A stretch of 64,000 bases of DNA from an uncultured bacterium (GCA_905215965.1 CAJMSD010000001.1:124001-188000), one strand, 5' to 3'; counted from the first letter of the stretch, positions 8,720 to 17,449 are shown. Notes: generated by a model from the sequence alone, not told the origin. Made by a program: numbers and translations.

Positions 8720-9855
8720 TAAATATTCAAAAATTAGACGCTATAGCAAACGCATACACAGACAGGCTGATACTGCCCTCAAAGCCGCAGCTTCCGCTTT
8801 GGAACAAGGAAAGCCTTATCTGCTCCAAGGCTCCGAAATGGAATTATATCGACGGCTGTATGATAAAAGCCGTGCTTATGATGTACGAGCTTAACGGCGA
8901 ACGCAGACTTCTTGACTATGCCGCGGATTTCACCGACTTTTTCGTGCTTCCCGACGGCAGCATACCGACTATGAACCCGCAGGATTTCAACCTTGACAGC
9001 GTGAACGGAGGAAAAAATCTGCTGAAGCTTTACGCTCTCACATGCGGCAGCCGATACCGTACCGCGGCGGACAATATCGTTGAGCTTCAGCTTGCGGCTC
9101 AACCGCGCCTTGACTGCGGAAGCTTTTATCACAAGGCGATATATCCGCGGCAGATTTGGCTTGACGGCAGCTATATGGCTCTCGCGTTTATGACCGAATA
9201 TGCTGCCGTGAACAAAAATCACGAAATGGCGGAAGATGTCGATATCCAGCTTACGAATATGAAAAAAATCATGCGCGACCCGAAATCTGGACTCTATTAC
9301 CACGGCTACGACGAGCTTTGCAGCGCAGTCTGGGCGGACAAAAAAACGGGACTTTCTCCGCATTTCTGGCTTCGTGCTATCGGCTGGCTGGCGGCGGCTC
9401 TTGCGGATATCTGCGAGAGCGCAGAGGGAGTTTTCCCGAATACGAAGCGCATTGCCGAAGAAATGCTCGGCGAGCTGCTTGAAGCTCTTTATCCATTTGC
9501 TGCCGGCGACGGTCTGCTGATGCAGCTGCCGTCCGTGCCGGAAGCGGAGGGGAATTATCCCGAAGCAAGCGGAACGTGCCTTATTGCTTATTCCGCACTG
9601 AAAGCTTACAGGCTCGGTATCGGCGGAGAAAAAAATAAAGCCTTCGGCGAAAAGCTGCTTAGTGCAGTTACCGAAAAGCTTGTGAAATTTGAAAACGATA
9701 TGCCGATACTCACGAATATTTGTCTTACCGCAGGACTTGGCGGAGCACAGCAGCGCGACGGCTCGGTAAAATATTACCTTAGCGAGCGCATAGTTGAAAA
9801 CGACGCAAAGGGAGTAGCTCCCTATCTGATGGCGTATACCGAGATAAAGAAATAA
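8716..9855 (+). CDS. GH105-like unsaturated glucuronyl/galacturonyl hydrolase
   Basis: The ATG at 8716 overlaps the permease stop and gives 379 residues, the usual size of GH88/GH105 enzymes. These (alpha/alpha)6-barrel enzymes hydrate the double bond of unsaturated uronyl residues left by polysaccharide lyases, releasing the sugar. Visible family motifs are WNYIDGCMIKAVLMMYE, YHKAIYPRQIWLDGSYM with the Asp expected to act in catalysis, YYHGYDELCSAVWADKKTG and GLSPHFWLRAIGWLAAALAD. There is no signal peptide, so it acts in the cytoplasm on imported oligosaccharides. Coupling to the importer supports uptake and processing of rhamnogalacturonan or another uronate polymer. GH88 is the main alternative. 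Confidence 0.85.
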   Translation: MINIQKLDAIANAYTDRLILPSKPQLPLWNKESLICSKAPKWNYIDGCMIKAVLMMYELNGERRLLDYAADFTDFFVLPDGSIPTMNPQDFNLDSVNGGKNLLKLYALTCGSRYRTAADNIVELQLAAQPRLDCGSFYHKAIYPRQIWLDGSYMALAFMTEYAAVNKNHEMAEDVDIQLTNMKKIMRDPKSGLYYHGYDELCSAVWADKKTGLSPHFWLRAIGWLAAALADICESAEGVFPNTKRIAEEMLGELLEALYPFAAGDGLLMQLPSVPEAEGNYPEASGTCLIAYSALKAYRLGIGGEKNKAFGEKLLSAVTEKLVKFENDMPILTNICLTAGLGGAQQRDGSVKYYLSERIVENDAKGVAPYLMAYTEIKK

Positions 9856-9882
9856 AAAATTTATTAAACAGGAGATCTTATC

Positions 9883-11499
9883 ATGAAAAAAATATTATCT
9901 GCTTTGCTTGCAGTCGGCATGGTTTTCGGCGCATGGACAGCTGATCTCTCTCCCGACAGCCGCAGTTACGCGCAAGTATACGCTTCCGAAGAATATACAA
10001 GCGGATATTACGGATATATTGTATATCATAATTATGGAGATCACATAGAAATTGCCGGTGCCGAAAACTTTCCGACGTCGGTTGAAATACCGCCGGAGAT
10101 CGATGGGCTTCCCGTTACGAGAATTGGCGACTGGGCGTTCGGCAGCGACAGCCTGACCTCGGTAACGATACCGGACGGTGTTACAAGCATTGGCGAGGGA
10201 GCATTCAGCAGCTGCGCAGATCTTACCTCTTTAACTATCCCGGACAGCGTCACGAGCATAGGAGATTATGCGTTTTATTTTTGCACAGATCTGATATCGG
10301 TAGATCTTTCAAACAGCCTTACAAGCATAAGCGATTACGCGTTTGAAGGCTGCACAAGCTTGGAGTCTGTAACGATTCCCGACAGCGTTGAAAGCATTGG
10401 CAATTATGCGTATCAAGGCTGCAAGAGCATGACCTCTGTAAGCATTCCCGACAGTGTTGTAAGCATCGGCGACTTTGCGTTTTGCGGCTGCACAAGCCTG
10501 ACCTCGGTAAGTCTTCCAAAAAGCGTTGCAAGTATAGGCGATTACGCGTTCTGCTATTGCACGAGCATGACCGAGATACTTGTTGATGAAAATAATCAAT
10601 ATTTTACAAGCGATAACGGAGTGCTGTTTGATAAAAATAAAACTGCTTTGCTTGCGTATCCCACAGATAAAAATAAAATGTCATACACCATTCCCGACAC
10701 CGTCACAAGTATTGGTACGGCAGCGTTTGAAGGCTGCAGCAGCCTGACCTCGGTAACTATTCCCGACAGTGTTACAAGTATCGGCGCGGCTGCGTTTGAA
10801 CGCTGCAAGATGATGACATCTGTAAAGATCTCCGACAGCGTTGAAAGTATCGGCTGTAATGCGTTTTATGAATGCAAAAGCCTGAAATCCGTAACGATAC
10901 CCGACAAGGTCACAAGAATATACGACAGTACGTTCGAGAAATGCGCTGCCCTGAACTCGGTAGCTATAGGCAGCGGCGTTACAAGTATTGATAATAACGC
11001 ATTTGCGGAATGTTCAAATTTGAGATCTATAACTGTTCCCGAACGCGTTACGGGTATCGGCGGAAATGCGTTCTATAATTGCGAAAGACTGACTTCAATA
11101 ACAATTGAAAATCCCGAGTGTGAAATATATGATGATGGATCAACTATATGCAACGATTATGATGACAAATATTATTTCAACGGCACGATATGCGGCTATG
11201 ATAACTCTACGGCTCAGACCTATGCCGAAAAATACGGATACAAATTTTTATCTCTCGGAACGGCTCCCGAACCGCCTGTAACAGTCTGGGGAGACGCCGA
11301 CGAAAACGGAACAGCCGACATGGACGACGTTGTCGCTATACTTTGTGCGGCAAGCGGAATCGCGTCACTGTCCAAACAGGGAGCGCTCAACGCCGATATT
11401 TACCAGAACGGCGACGGTATAAGCTCCAACGACGCGGTATCGCTGCAAAAGTATCTCGCGCTTGCTATCGGCGAGCTGCCGGAATCTTATTTGGGATAA
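9883..11499 (+). CDS. Secreted BspA-type leucine-rich repeat protein with dockerin
   Basis: The 538-residue protein begins with a signal peptide (KKILSALLAVGMVFGAW). Residues about 65-420 contain about 13 LRR_5/TpLRR units of roughly 23 residues with the pattern SLTSVTIPDSVTSIGxxAFxGC. An IDNNAF-type unit and a closing YDNSTAQTYAEKYGYKFLSL segment follow. Residues about 465-538 form a dockerin with two calcium-loop repeats (GDADENGTADMDDVVAILCA and NGDGISSNDAVSLQKYLALA) ending PESYLG. It should dock to a scaffoldin cohesin at the cell surface. LRR proteins of this kind bind proteins or glycans, and the ligand is unknown. It lies 27 bases after the GH105-type gene but has its own AGGAG site. 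Confidence 0.9.
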   Translation: MKKILSALLAVGMVFGAWTADLSPDSRSYAQVYASEEYTSGYYGYIVYHNYGDHIEIAGAENFPTSVEIPPEIDGLPVTRIGDWAFGSDSLTSVTIPDGVTSIGEGAFSSCADLTSLTIPDSVTSIGDYAFYFCTDLISVDLSNSLTSISDYAFEGCTSLESVTIPDSVESIGNYAYQGCKSMTSVSIPDSVVSIGDFAFCGCTSLTSVSLPKSVASIGDYAFCYCTSMTEILVDENNQYFTSDNGVLFDKNKTALLAYPTDKNKMSYTIPDTVTSIGTAAFEGCSSLTSVTIPDSVTSIGAAAFERCKMMTSVKISDSVESIGCNAFYECKSLKSVTIPDKVTRIYDSTFEKCAALNSVAIGSGVTSIDNNAFAECSNLRSITVPERVTGIGGNAFYNCERLTSITIENPECEIYDDGSTICNDYDDKYYFNGTICGYDNSTAQTYAEKYGYKFLSLGTAPEPPVTVWGDADENGTADMDDVVAILCAASGIASLSKQGALNADIYQNGDGISSNDAVSLQKYLALAIGELPESYLG

Positions 11500-11502
11500 T
11501 AC

Positions 11503-11537
11503 AAAAAACGTTCCTTTGCGGAACGTTTTTTCTTTTA
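11503..11537. terminator. Bidirectional terminator between convergent dockerin genes
   Basis: AAAAAACGTTCC and GGAACGTTTTTT form a stem around TTTGC. It is flanked by A and T runs on both sides, so it can serve both the plus-strand LRR gene and the minus-strand DUF4430 gene. Confidence 0.85.
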
Positions 11538-11540
11538 AGC

Positions 11541-12509
11541 TCAATTTTTATCAGCCATAAAATCTTCAAAGCTGCTCGTGAATGCTCCTGTAGCCGCATA
11601 AGAATAATATGCAAGAACGTTCGAAGCGTCCAGAGAATCTACAGCATTATCGCCGTTTGTATCCGATATCGCAAGCTGGAGCGGAGAAACCGAGTTATCC
11701 TCGCCCGTTGCGGAAAGTGCGTACTCGCGCAGTATCACAGAAGCGTCCGAAGCGTCCACGGCATTGTCGAGATTTGTATCGCCGAGCATGAAATCTATCG
11801 AGACTGTAAATCCCGGCTCGGATCGCAGAACAAGCGGCAGTCCCGACTCGGCGTACTTTTCATAGCTGCATTCGTGAACTCCTTTAGTCATCGCCGATAC
11901 GGGCAGCGGAATACGTCCGTTTTCGTCCGTTGTATACTTTACTCCGTCCCACATTACCGTCATATCCGCAACAGGATTCACAACGTCTGTAGGATTCCAA
12001 TTATCGTCGTAAACGGTGTCAACGCTTTCAAAAGTACAGTAACCGCTGTCAAGGCTGAACCTTGGAAACTGCATACCCACGCCGTATTTGTCACTGTAGA
12101 ACAAGATCACGCTGTCGCCGTCTGCGAGCATAAGATCGTTTATGCCGACCGTCGGTTCAATGCCGTTGACCGTGTAGAGCCAGCCGTCCCAGCCGCCGAA
12201 GCTTTTCTCCGTATCATCGTTGACAGCCGTGATATATCCGCTGTCGATACCTGAAACAATGAATGAATCGTTCATTTCGTCGGCTAACGAAATGAAATCT
12301 GCAAGGGAAATTTTACCACCGTCTGCCGAAACGCTTAACGTATCATTAAAGATACAGCTTTCAATTCCCTCGATCCTCAGAGAAACGCTGAGCTGATCGT
12401 CCTGCGGGCTTTCCGAGGCTGCGGAAGCGTATGCCGAAAACGGTGCGGACAATGCGGTCAGTGAAGCTCCGATAACCGAAATAAGTACCTTTTCTGCTGA
12501 TTTTTTCAT
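11541..12509 (-). CDS. Secreted DUF4430 (transcobalamin-like) protein with dockerin
   Basis: The 322-residue protein has a signal peptide (VLISVIGASLTALSAPFSAY). Residues about 38-135 match my knowledge of DUF4430 (PF14478), the beta-grasp fold related to the C-terminal domain of transcobalamin and intrinsic factor; the diagnostic part is GGWDGWLYTVNGIEPTVGIN followed by LADGDSVILFYSDKYG. Residues about 140-240 look like a small beta-sandwich (TTDENGRIPLPVSA). Residues about 243-315 are a dockerin with loops LGDTNLDNAVDASDASVILR and DTNGDNAVDSLDASNVLAYY. The start ATG follows AAAGGAG. The leader resembles a compact cobalamin riboswitch, so corrinoid capture on the cellulosome or cell surface is an attractive inference. 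DUF4430 also occurs in proteins with no known B12 role. Confidence 0.85.
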   Translation of the reverse strand: MKKSAEKVLISVIGASLTALSAPFSAYASAASESPQDDQLSVSLRIEGIESCIFNDTLSVSADGGKISLADFISLADEMNDSFIVSGIDSGYITAVNDDTEKSFGGWDGWLYTVNGIEPTVGINDLMLADGDSVILFYSDKYGVGMQFPRFSLDSGYCTFESVDTVYDDNWNPTDVVNPVADMTVMWDGVKYTTDENGRIPLPVSAMTKGVHECSYEKYAESGLPLVLRSEPGFTVSIDFMLGDTNLDNAVDASDASVILREYALSATGEDNSVSPLQLAISDTNGDNAVDSLDASNVLAYYSYAATGAFTSSFEDFMADKN

Positions 12510-12688
12510 AAAAAAACTCCTTTAACATTATTTCGGCGCAATAAATCAGAGCTGTAACATAATGCAAAAAGAGTATGCTTTTAAGCCTTGTCCGATCGGC
12601 AGGCTTAATGCGAATATATTTTACTAAAATAAACGGTCACTCTTCATACACCCAAAAGCGTTACAGCAATACTTACTATATACCGATT

Positions 12689-12794
12689 CCGCAGAAATGC
12701 GGGAACTCTGAGGCGATCCGACTTGTGCCGTCAGGCGGCAGATACGGTAATGGCTGTTGCGGCAGATTCTCACTGCGCTTCTCCTGTCAAGTTC
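12689..12794 (-). promoter_or_regulatory. Candidate compact cobalamin-class riboswitch upstream of the DUF4430-dockerin gene
   Basis: Read on the minus strand, a closing stem GAACU/AGUUC (12790-12794 with 12703-12707) encloses about 92 bases. Inside are a P3-like hairpin GCAGUGAGAAUCUGC, a CAGCC..UUACCGUAU segment resembling the conserved J3/4-P4 region of cobalamin riboswitches, a small hairpin UGCCG-CCUGA-CGGCA, and AAGUCGGAUCGCCUC resembling the conserved 3' AAGNCNGGANNCCUGCC. A CCGCA-UUUC-UGCGG hairpin follows (12689-12702), placed like P13 of the compact Cbl-II class. The long peripheral arms of AdoCbl riboswitches are absent. The predicted transcription start lies just before the closing stem. 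Assignment is by eye. About 180 bases lie between the aptamer and the start codon, including another stem (AAGCCT/AGGCTT, about 12576-12606) that may be the expression platform. Confidence 0.6.
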
Positions 12795-12800
12795 GTTTAA

Positions 12801-12829
12801 ATTATAACACATTTGCCGCAAGTTGTCAA
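12801..12829 (-). promoter_or_regulatory. Sigma-A promoter for the riboswitch/DUF4430-dockerin transcript
   Basis: On the minus strand TTGACA (12824-12829) and TATAAT (12801-12806) are separated by 17 bases. This puts the RNA start at the 5' edge of the candidate aptamer. Confidence 0.85.
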
Positions 12830-12899
12830 ATGCTTTCGGCGGTCTTGCGGAAGCGGTTTAAAATAATTGTATTCCGAGGTAATATTCCCTAAAAAATAC

Positions 12900-12928
12900 T
12901 TGAAATATCTAAAAAAATCGCGTATAAT
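12900..12928 (+). promoter_or_regulatory. Sigma-A promoter of the large LRR-dockerin gene
   Basis: TTGAAA (12900-12905) and TATAAT (12923-12928) have a 17-base spacer. An AGGAGG ribosome site and the start codon follow within 30 bases. Confidence 0.8.
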
Positions 12929-12957
12929 GTAGGTATAAATCATTTTAGGAGGTCATC

Positions 12958-15144
12958 ATGAAAAAGTTTTTATCTGCGATACTTGCTGCAAGTATGGTTT
13001 TCGGCACAGGCTCGGCTGTGTGTGATTCCGCGGATTACAGCGTCACACAAGCCTATGCTTCTTCCGAATATACTGAGGGAACTTATGACTTGCTTACTTA
13101 TAAAAATTACGGCGATTACATAGAAATTTCAGAATGCGTCAGTTCGGCAACTTCTGTTGAAATACCTTCCGAAATTGACGGAGTGCCTGTTACGAGGATA
13201 GGGGTTAGGGCATTTTTCCTTTGTGGCAGTCTTACAAGCATAACGCTTCCTAACAACATTACAAGAATAGGAGAATATGCATTTTCTTGTTGTGACGAAC
13301 TTACAAATATAACAATTCCCGACAGCGTTACAAGTATAGAGGGGAGTGTGTTTTCCGGTTGTGAAAGTCTTACAAGCATAACAATCCCCAATAGTGTTAC
13401 AAGTATAGGAAATAGTGCATTTTCCGGTTGTGAAAGCCTTGCAAGCATAACAATTCCAGACAGTGTTACAAGTATAGGGAGTAGTGCATTTTCCGGTTGT
13501 GAAAGTCTTACAAGCATAATAATCCCTGACGGTGTTAAACATATAGTGGGTGGTACATTTTCCGGTTGCAGCAGTCTAAAAAGCATTACAGTGTCAGAAG
13601 AAAATTCAAATTATTGCAGTGAAAAAGGTGTGCTCTTCAACAAAGCTATGACACAGCTGATACAATATCCAATTGGAAACAAAAAAACTGTATATACAAT
13701 CCCTGACAGCGTTACAAGTATTGTAGAGTATGCGTTCAAAGACTGCTCACGCCTGACCTCTGTAACCATTCTCGACAGCGTTACAAGAATGGTCAATAGT
13801 GCGTTCGAAGGATGCTCACGCCTGACCTCTGTAACTATTCCAAGTGGCGTTACAAGTATAAGTGCGAGGGCATTTTATAATTGTGACAGACTTGAAAGAA
13901 TAATAATAGAAAATCCAAAATGTGAAATTTATGATTTATTAAATGAGGGAAATACATTTCCAAGCTCATCAACAATTTACGGTTATGCCGGTTCAACGGC
14001 TCAGAAATATGCTGAAAATCACGGCGTTAAATTTGCTTTGATTGGTGGAATTCCAATTGAGCCAAGTACTGATCCGAGTACGGATAAGGGTATATACGGA
14101 GAGAATTTATATTACGAGAAAATTGATGAGGATAATGACGATGTTTACGACTATGTTGCTATAATTGACTGTAATCAAGATGCAGTATCAATAGAAATCC
14201 CTCCCGAAATCGAAGGACTGCCTGTTGCAAAAATAGGATATGAGGCATTTTGGTGGTGTAAAAATCTTAAAAGCATAACTATTCCCGACAGCGTTAAAAG
14301 TATAGATGATCGAGCGTTTTTAGATTGTGAAAGTCTTACAAGCATAACAATTCCAAACAGCGTTGTAAGTGTTGGAGATTATGCATTTTATAATTGTGAA
14401 AGTCTTGCAAGCATAACGCTCCCTGACAGTATTACAAGTATAGGGATCGCTGCATTTTATCGTTGTTACAGTCTTACAAGTATAACGATTCCCAATGGTG
14501 TTACAAGTATAGGCGGTCAAGCATTTTATATGTGCAGCAGCCTGACCTCGATAACAATTCCGGACAGTGTTACAAGTATCGGTGCTAATGCATTCGAGGA
14601 CTGTTCATACTTAACGTCTGTAACAATTCCCGACAGCGTTATAAGCATAGGAGATGGAGCGTTTTGGGGTTGTGAAGGTCTTACAAGCATAACGATTCCC
14701 GAAAGCGTTACAAGTATCAGTGATAATGTGTTCGCCGACTGTACAAGCCTGACCTCTGTAATTATAAAAAATCCCGATTGTGAAATTTATAATTTTGTAG
14801 ATTATTTGGCATCTATACCAAGCTCATCAACAATTTACGGCTACACCGACTCTACCGCTCAGACTTATGCAGAAAAATACGGCTATAAATTTGTAGCTCT
14901 CGATTCCAAGCCAGAACCGTCCGTAACAGTCTGGGGCGATGCCGACGAAAACGGAACAGCCGACATGGACGACGTTGTTGCAATCCTCTGCGCCGCAAGC
15001 GGACTTTCAACCTTGTCCGAACAGGGTGCGCTCAATGCCGACATTTACCAGAACGGCGACGGTATAAGCTCTAACGACGCTGTTTCTCTGCAAAAATATC
15101 TCGCACTCACTATCAGCGAGCTGCCGGAATCTTATCTTGGTTAA
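12958..15144 (+). CDS. Large secreted LRR (BspA-type) protein with dockerin, two LRR blocks
   Basis: The 728-residue protein has a signal peptide (FLSAILAASMVFGTGSAV). It carries two separate LRR_5 blocks, at about residues 70-360 and 385-655, each opening with a VEIP(S/P)EI(D/E)G(V/L)PV motif and closing with a STIYGY..STAQ.YAE segment. This indicates an internal duplication of one LRR module. Units follow SLTSITIPDSVTSIGxxAFxGC. The C-terminal dockerin (about 656-728) is nearly identical to that of the LRR gene at 9.9 kb, ending PESYLG. It has its own promoter. The binding partner is unknown. The repeats within the first block are very similar at DNA level, which suggests recent unit expansion. 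Confidence 0.9.
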   Translation: MKKFLSAILAASMVFGTGSAVCDSADYSVTQAYASSEYTEGTYDLLTYKNYGDYIEISECVSSATSVEIPSEIDGVPVTRIGVRAFFLCGSLTSITLPNNITRIGEYAFSCCDELTNITIPDSVTSIEGSVFSGCESLTSITIPNSVTSIGNSAFSGCESLASITIPDSVTSIGSSAFSGCESLTSIIIPDGVKHIVGGTFSGCSSLKSITVSEENSNYCSEKGVLFNKAMTQLIQYPIGNKKTVYTIPDSVTSIVEYAFKDCSRLTSVTILDSVTRMVNSAFEGCSRLTSVTIPSGVTSISARAFYNCDRLERIIIENPKCEIYDLLNEGNTFPSSSTIYGYAGSTAQKYAENHGVKFALIGGIPIEPSTDPSTDKGIYGENLYYEKIDEDNDDVYDYVAIIDCNQDAVSIEIPPEIEGLPVAKIGYEAFWWCKNLKSITIPDSVKSIDDRAFLDCESLTSITIPNSVVSVGDYAFYNCESLASITLPDSITSIGIAAFYRCYSLTSITIPNGVTSIGGQAFYMCSSLTSITIPDSVTSIGANAFEDCSYLTSVTIPDSVISIGDGAFWGCEGLTSITIPESVTSISDNVFADCTSLTSVIIKNPDCEIYNFVDYLASIPSSSTIYGYTDSTAQTYAEKYGYKFVALDSKPEPSVTVWGDADENGTADMDDVVAILCAASGLSTLSEQGALNADIYQNGDGISSNDAVSLQKYLALTISELPESYLG

Positions 15145-15165
15145 AGCTTTTTCATCAAAAATATG

Positions 15166-15194
15166 TTGCAATCTGTCGGAAAAAATGATATAAT
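15166..15194 (+). promoter_or_regulatory. Sigma-A promoter of guaA
   Basis: TTGCAA (15166-15171) and TATAAT (15189-15194) are 17 bases apart. The leader of about 95 bases contains small hairpins (GCCG-TAAA-CGGC and CCGAGCATTCGG) but does not match the purine riboswitch consensus I know. Confidence 0.75.
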
Positions 15195-15291
15195 ATAGGC
15201 ATATGAAGCTGCGGGCGGTTTTGCCGATGCAGTAAAGTACGGCGACCGCTGCCGTAAAGCGGCTTACCGAGCATTCGGTGAAGGAGGACTT

Positions 15292-16845
15292 ATGACGAAT
15301 CAGCTTTGTATCGTTCTTGATTTCGGAGGACAATATAATCAGCTTATCGCGCGCCGTGTGCGTGAGTGCGGCGTTTACTGCGAAATCATAAAATACGACA
15401 CGCCTATTGAAAAGATCAGGGAGCTTGCTCCTGCCGGCATTATTTTTACAGGCGGTCCGAACAGCGTTTACGCCGAGACTTCGCCTCATATTTCAGATGA
15501 GATATTCAAGCTCGGGATCCCGATACTCGGTATCTGCTACGGCTGTCAGCTTATGGCTTATACGCTCGGCGGCACCGTTTCGACCTGCATTAACTCGGAA
15601 TACGGAAAAACCGAGATCGAATCCGACAATAAATCTTTGCTTTTCAGGGAAGTTCCCGATAAAAATATCGTGTGGATGAGCCATACGGATTACATCAGCA
15701 GTCTGCCCGACGGCTTCACCGTTACGGCTAAATCTAAGGACTGTCCGTGTGCCGCAATGGGAAACGCCGAAAAAAAGCTTTATGCGGTTCAGTTCCACCC
15801 GGAAGTAACTCACAGCGAATACGGAAAAATTATGCTCAGAAACTTCCTGTTTGACGTCTGCGGATTTACAGGAGACTGGCAGATGGACAACTTTATCGAT
15901 GAGACCGTTGCCAAGCTCCGCGAAAAAATCGGAGATAAAAAGGTCATTCTCGGACTTTCGGGCGGTGTGGATTCCTCGGTTGCGGCAGGTCTTTTAAGCC
16001 GCGCCGTGGGCAAACAGCTTACCTGCGTTTTCGTCGATCAGGGACTTATGCGCAAGGACGAGGGCGATTTCGTCGAGGAAACCTTTACCAAGCTTTTTGA
16101 TATGAATTTCGTTCGCGTAAACTGTCAGAAGAAATTCCTGGAGAAGCTTAGGGGAGTTACCGATCCCGAAGAAAAGCGTAAAATTATCGGTACGGAATTC
16201 TTCAACGTTTTCTGGGACAAGATCCGCGAAACGGCTTCGGACGGCTTTTTCGCTCAGGGAACTATTTATCCCGACCGCATTGAATCCGGAAAGGGAAACG
16301 AGGCAGGTCATGGCAGCACAGCCGTTATTAAAACTCATCACAACATGGTAAAAATGCCCGACGATATTAAATTTGACGGCGTTATAGAGCCTCTCGCAGA
16401 CCTCTTCAAGGACGAAGTCCGCAAGGTAGGCGAAAAGCTTGGCATACCGCGCGAGCTTGTGTGGAGACAGCCGTTCCCCGGTCCGGGACTTGGCGTAAGA
16501 ATTATCGGCGAAATTACCGAAGAAAAAATTAAAGTTCTTCAGGAAGCCGACGCAGTTTTCCGCGATGAGATCAAAAAAAGCGGTATAGAGTCGGAGCTTA
16601 CGCAGTTTTTCGCCGTGCTCCCCGATGTCAGAACCGTAGGAGTTATGGGCGATCACCGTACTTACGATCACCTTATCGCTATACGCGCAGTCACTACGGA
16701 CGATTTCATGACCGCCGACTGGGCGAAGCTTCCCTACGATGTTCTTGAAAGGATCTCCAATCGTCTCTGCAACGAGGTGGAGCACGTTAACCGTGTAGTT
16801 TATGACATAACCTCCAAGCCGCCGGGAACGGTGGAGTGGGAATGA
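15292..16845 (+). CDS. guaA: GMP synthase (glutamine-hydrolysing)
   Basis: GuaA makes GMP from XMP, ATP and glutamine in the cytoplasm. The 517 residues are full length. The class I amidotransferase domain (about 1-190) shows GGQYNQLIARRVRE, the nucleophile elbow GICYGCQ (usually GICYGMQ) and the FHPEVTHSEYG histidine-glutamate pair. The ATP-pyrophosphatase domain has the P-loop LGLSGGVDSSVAAGLL, and the C-terminal dimerisation domain ends KPPGTVEWE. The start ATG follows GGAGG. The last 12 bases of the gene form part of the proposed attachment site of the downstream mobile element, and the guaA 3' end is an established integration hotspot in Firmicutes. Confidence 0.98.
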   Translation: MTNQLCIVLDFGGQYNQLIARRVRECGVYCEIIKYDTPIEKIRELAPAGIIFTGGPNSVYAETSPHISDEIFKLGIPILGICYGCQLMAYTLGGTVSTCINSEYGKTEIESDNKSLLFREVPDKNIVWMSHTDYISSLPDGFTVTAKSKDCPCAAMGNAEKKLYAVQFHPEVTHSEYGKIMLRNFLFDVCGFTGDWQMDNFIDETVAKLREKIGDKKVILGLSGGVDSSVAAGLLSRAVGKQLTCVFVDQGLMRKDEGDFVEETFTKLFDMNFVRVNCQKKFLEKLRGVTDPEEKRKIIGTEFFNVFWDKIRETASDGFFAQGTIYPDRIESGKGNEAGHGSTAVIKTHHNMVKMPDDIKFDGVIEPLADLFKDEVRKVGEKLGIPRELVWRQPFPGPGLGVRIIGEITEEKIKVLQEADAVFRDEIKKSGIESELTQFFAVLPDVRTVGVMGDHRTYDHLIAIRAVTTDDFMTADWAKLPYDVLERISNRLCNEVEHVNRVVYDITSKPPGTVEWE

Positions 16846-16849
16846 TAAA
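16833..16849. other. Candidate left attachment site (attL) at the guaA 3' end
   Basis: GGAGTGGGAATGATAAA covers the last codons and stop of guaA. A 15-of-17 match lies at 27591-27607. Integration here leaves guaA intact. Confidence 0.5.
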
Positions 16850-16857
16850 CAAGACCT

Positions 16858-16920
16858 CAGAAACGGCGTAGATACGCCATTTCTGAAGTCTCAAAATCTC
16901 AGTGATAACAATTTGATAAC
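16858..16920. repeat. Hairpin and direct TGATAAC repeats next to the left end
   Basis: TCAGAAACGGCGTA pairs with TACGCCATTTCTGA (16858-16887), a strong hairpin with no T-run after it. Two TGATAAC heptamers follow at 16903 and 16914, 11 bases (about one helical turn) apart, as arm-type integrase sites often are. The same heptamer recurs near the right end (27484, and inverted at 27463), and once inside the element at 20019, so its significance is uncertain. Confidence 0.45.
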
Positions 16921-16957
16921 AGGGAGCTGAGCGGAATTATTCTGCGGTTCAAGTGGC

Positions 16958-17449
16958 TTATAAGTTGCGCCACTCTTTTGCAGGTTCATGCTTTCCGCAG
17001 TCATCGGTCGTTTTCGGCCAGTTAAGCTTCCATTCTGTATATTCGGCCTTGCTGATCTTACCGTCAGCAAGGTCTTTTTTTCGTCTCTGCCACTCAGAAA
17101 GGAGGTCAGTCATCAGGATAGAGCCGAAAACAATGCCCTTTCTTCTGTTGCCGTCCTCGTCCTCGCAGTCCTCAATGCTGATCGGGTAATGCTCGTCAAG
17201 CTCAAAGAGCATCATCATAACGCCCTCCGCTCCGAGTATCTCATCATCAGCAAGGAAACGAGGATTCACGTCCAATGCCTCGGCAAGCAATTCGACAAGT
17301 GCCTGTTTGGGTGTGCGAGTGCCTGATTCATACTGTGCGATGCGGACATCGGCAGACTTCTCGTCAAAGCCGACTGCCATACCGAGCTGTTTCTGTGTCA
17401 TTCCTCTGAAATCACGAATGCGGTGTATCTTATCTCCTATAATGCTCAT
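16958..17449 (-). CDS. XRE-family repressor of the mobile element
   Basis: The 163-residue protein starts with an XRE helix-turn-helix (about 4-63): MSIIGDKIHRIRDFRGMTQK, then QLGMAVGFDEKSADVRIAQY and ALVELLAEALDVNP. A 95-residue C-terminal part (AEGVMMMLFELDEHYPISIE) probably mediates dimerisation or signal sensing. It is transcribed away from the integrase genes with AAGGAG as ribosome site. The divergent promoter region carries several CTAAACA/TGTTTAG half-sites, consistent with repression of both its own gene and xis-int. An identical-type palindrome lies near the right end of the element. Confidence 0.88.
   Translation of the reverse strand: MSIIGDKIHRIRDFRGMTQKQLGMAVGFDEKSADVRIAQYESGTRTPKQALVELLAEALDVNPRFLADDEILGAEGVMMMLFELDEHYPISIEDCEDEDGNRRKGIVFGSILMTDLLSEWQRRKKDLADGKISKAEYTEWKLNWPKTTDDCGKHEPAKEWRNL

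Noticed and set aside
10041..10808. Several minus-strand frames antisense to LRR units
   Set aside because: Repeated LRR codons create repeated antisense frames; the same happens at 13.1-14.5 kb.
11343..12254. Plus-strand frame of 303 codons overlapping the DUF4430 gene
   Set aside because: It has R/C-rich antisense composition and crosses the terminator and two real genes; the opposite strand has a signal peptide and dockerin.
13320..13600. Regularly spaced repeats resembling a CRISPR array
   Set aside because: They are in-frame LRR coding units of 69 bases without variable spacers.
15195..15291. Possible purine riboswitch before guaA
   Set aside because: The conserved loop and junction bases of the purine aptamer are absent; only small hairpins are seen.
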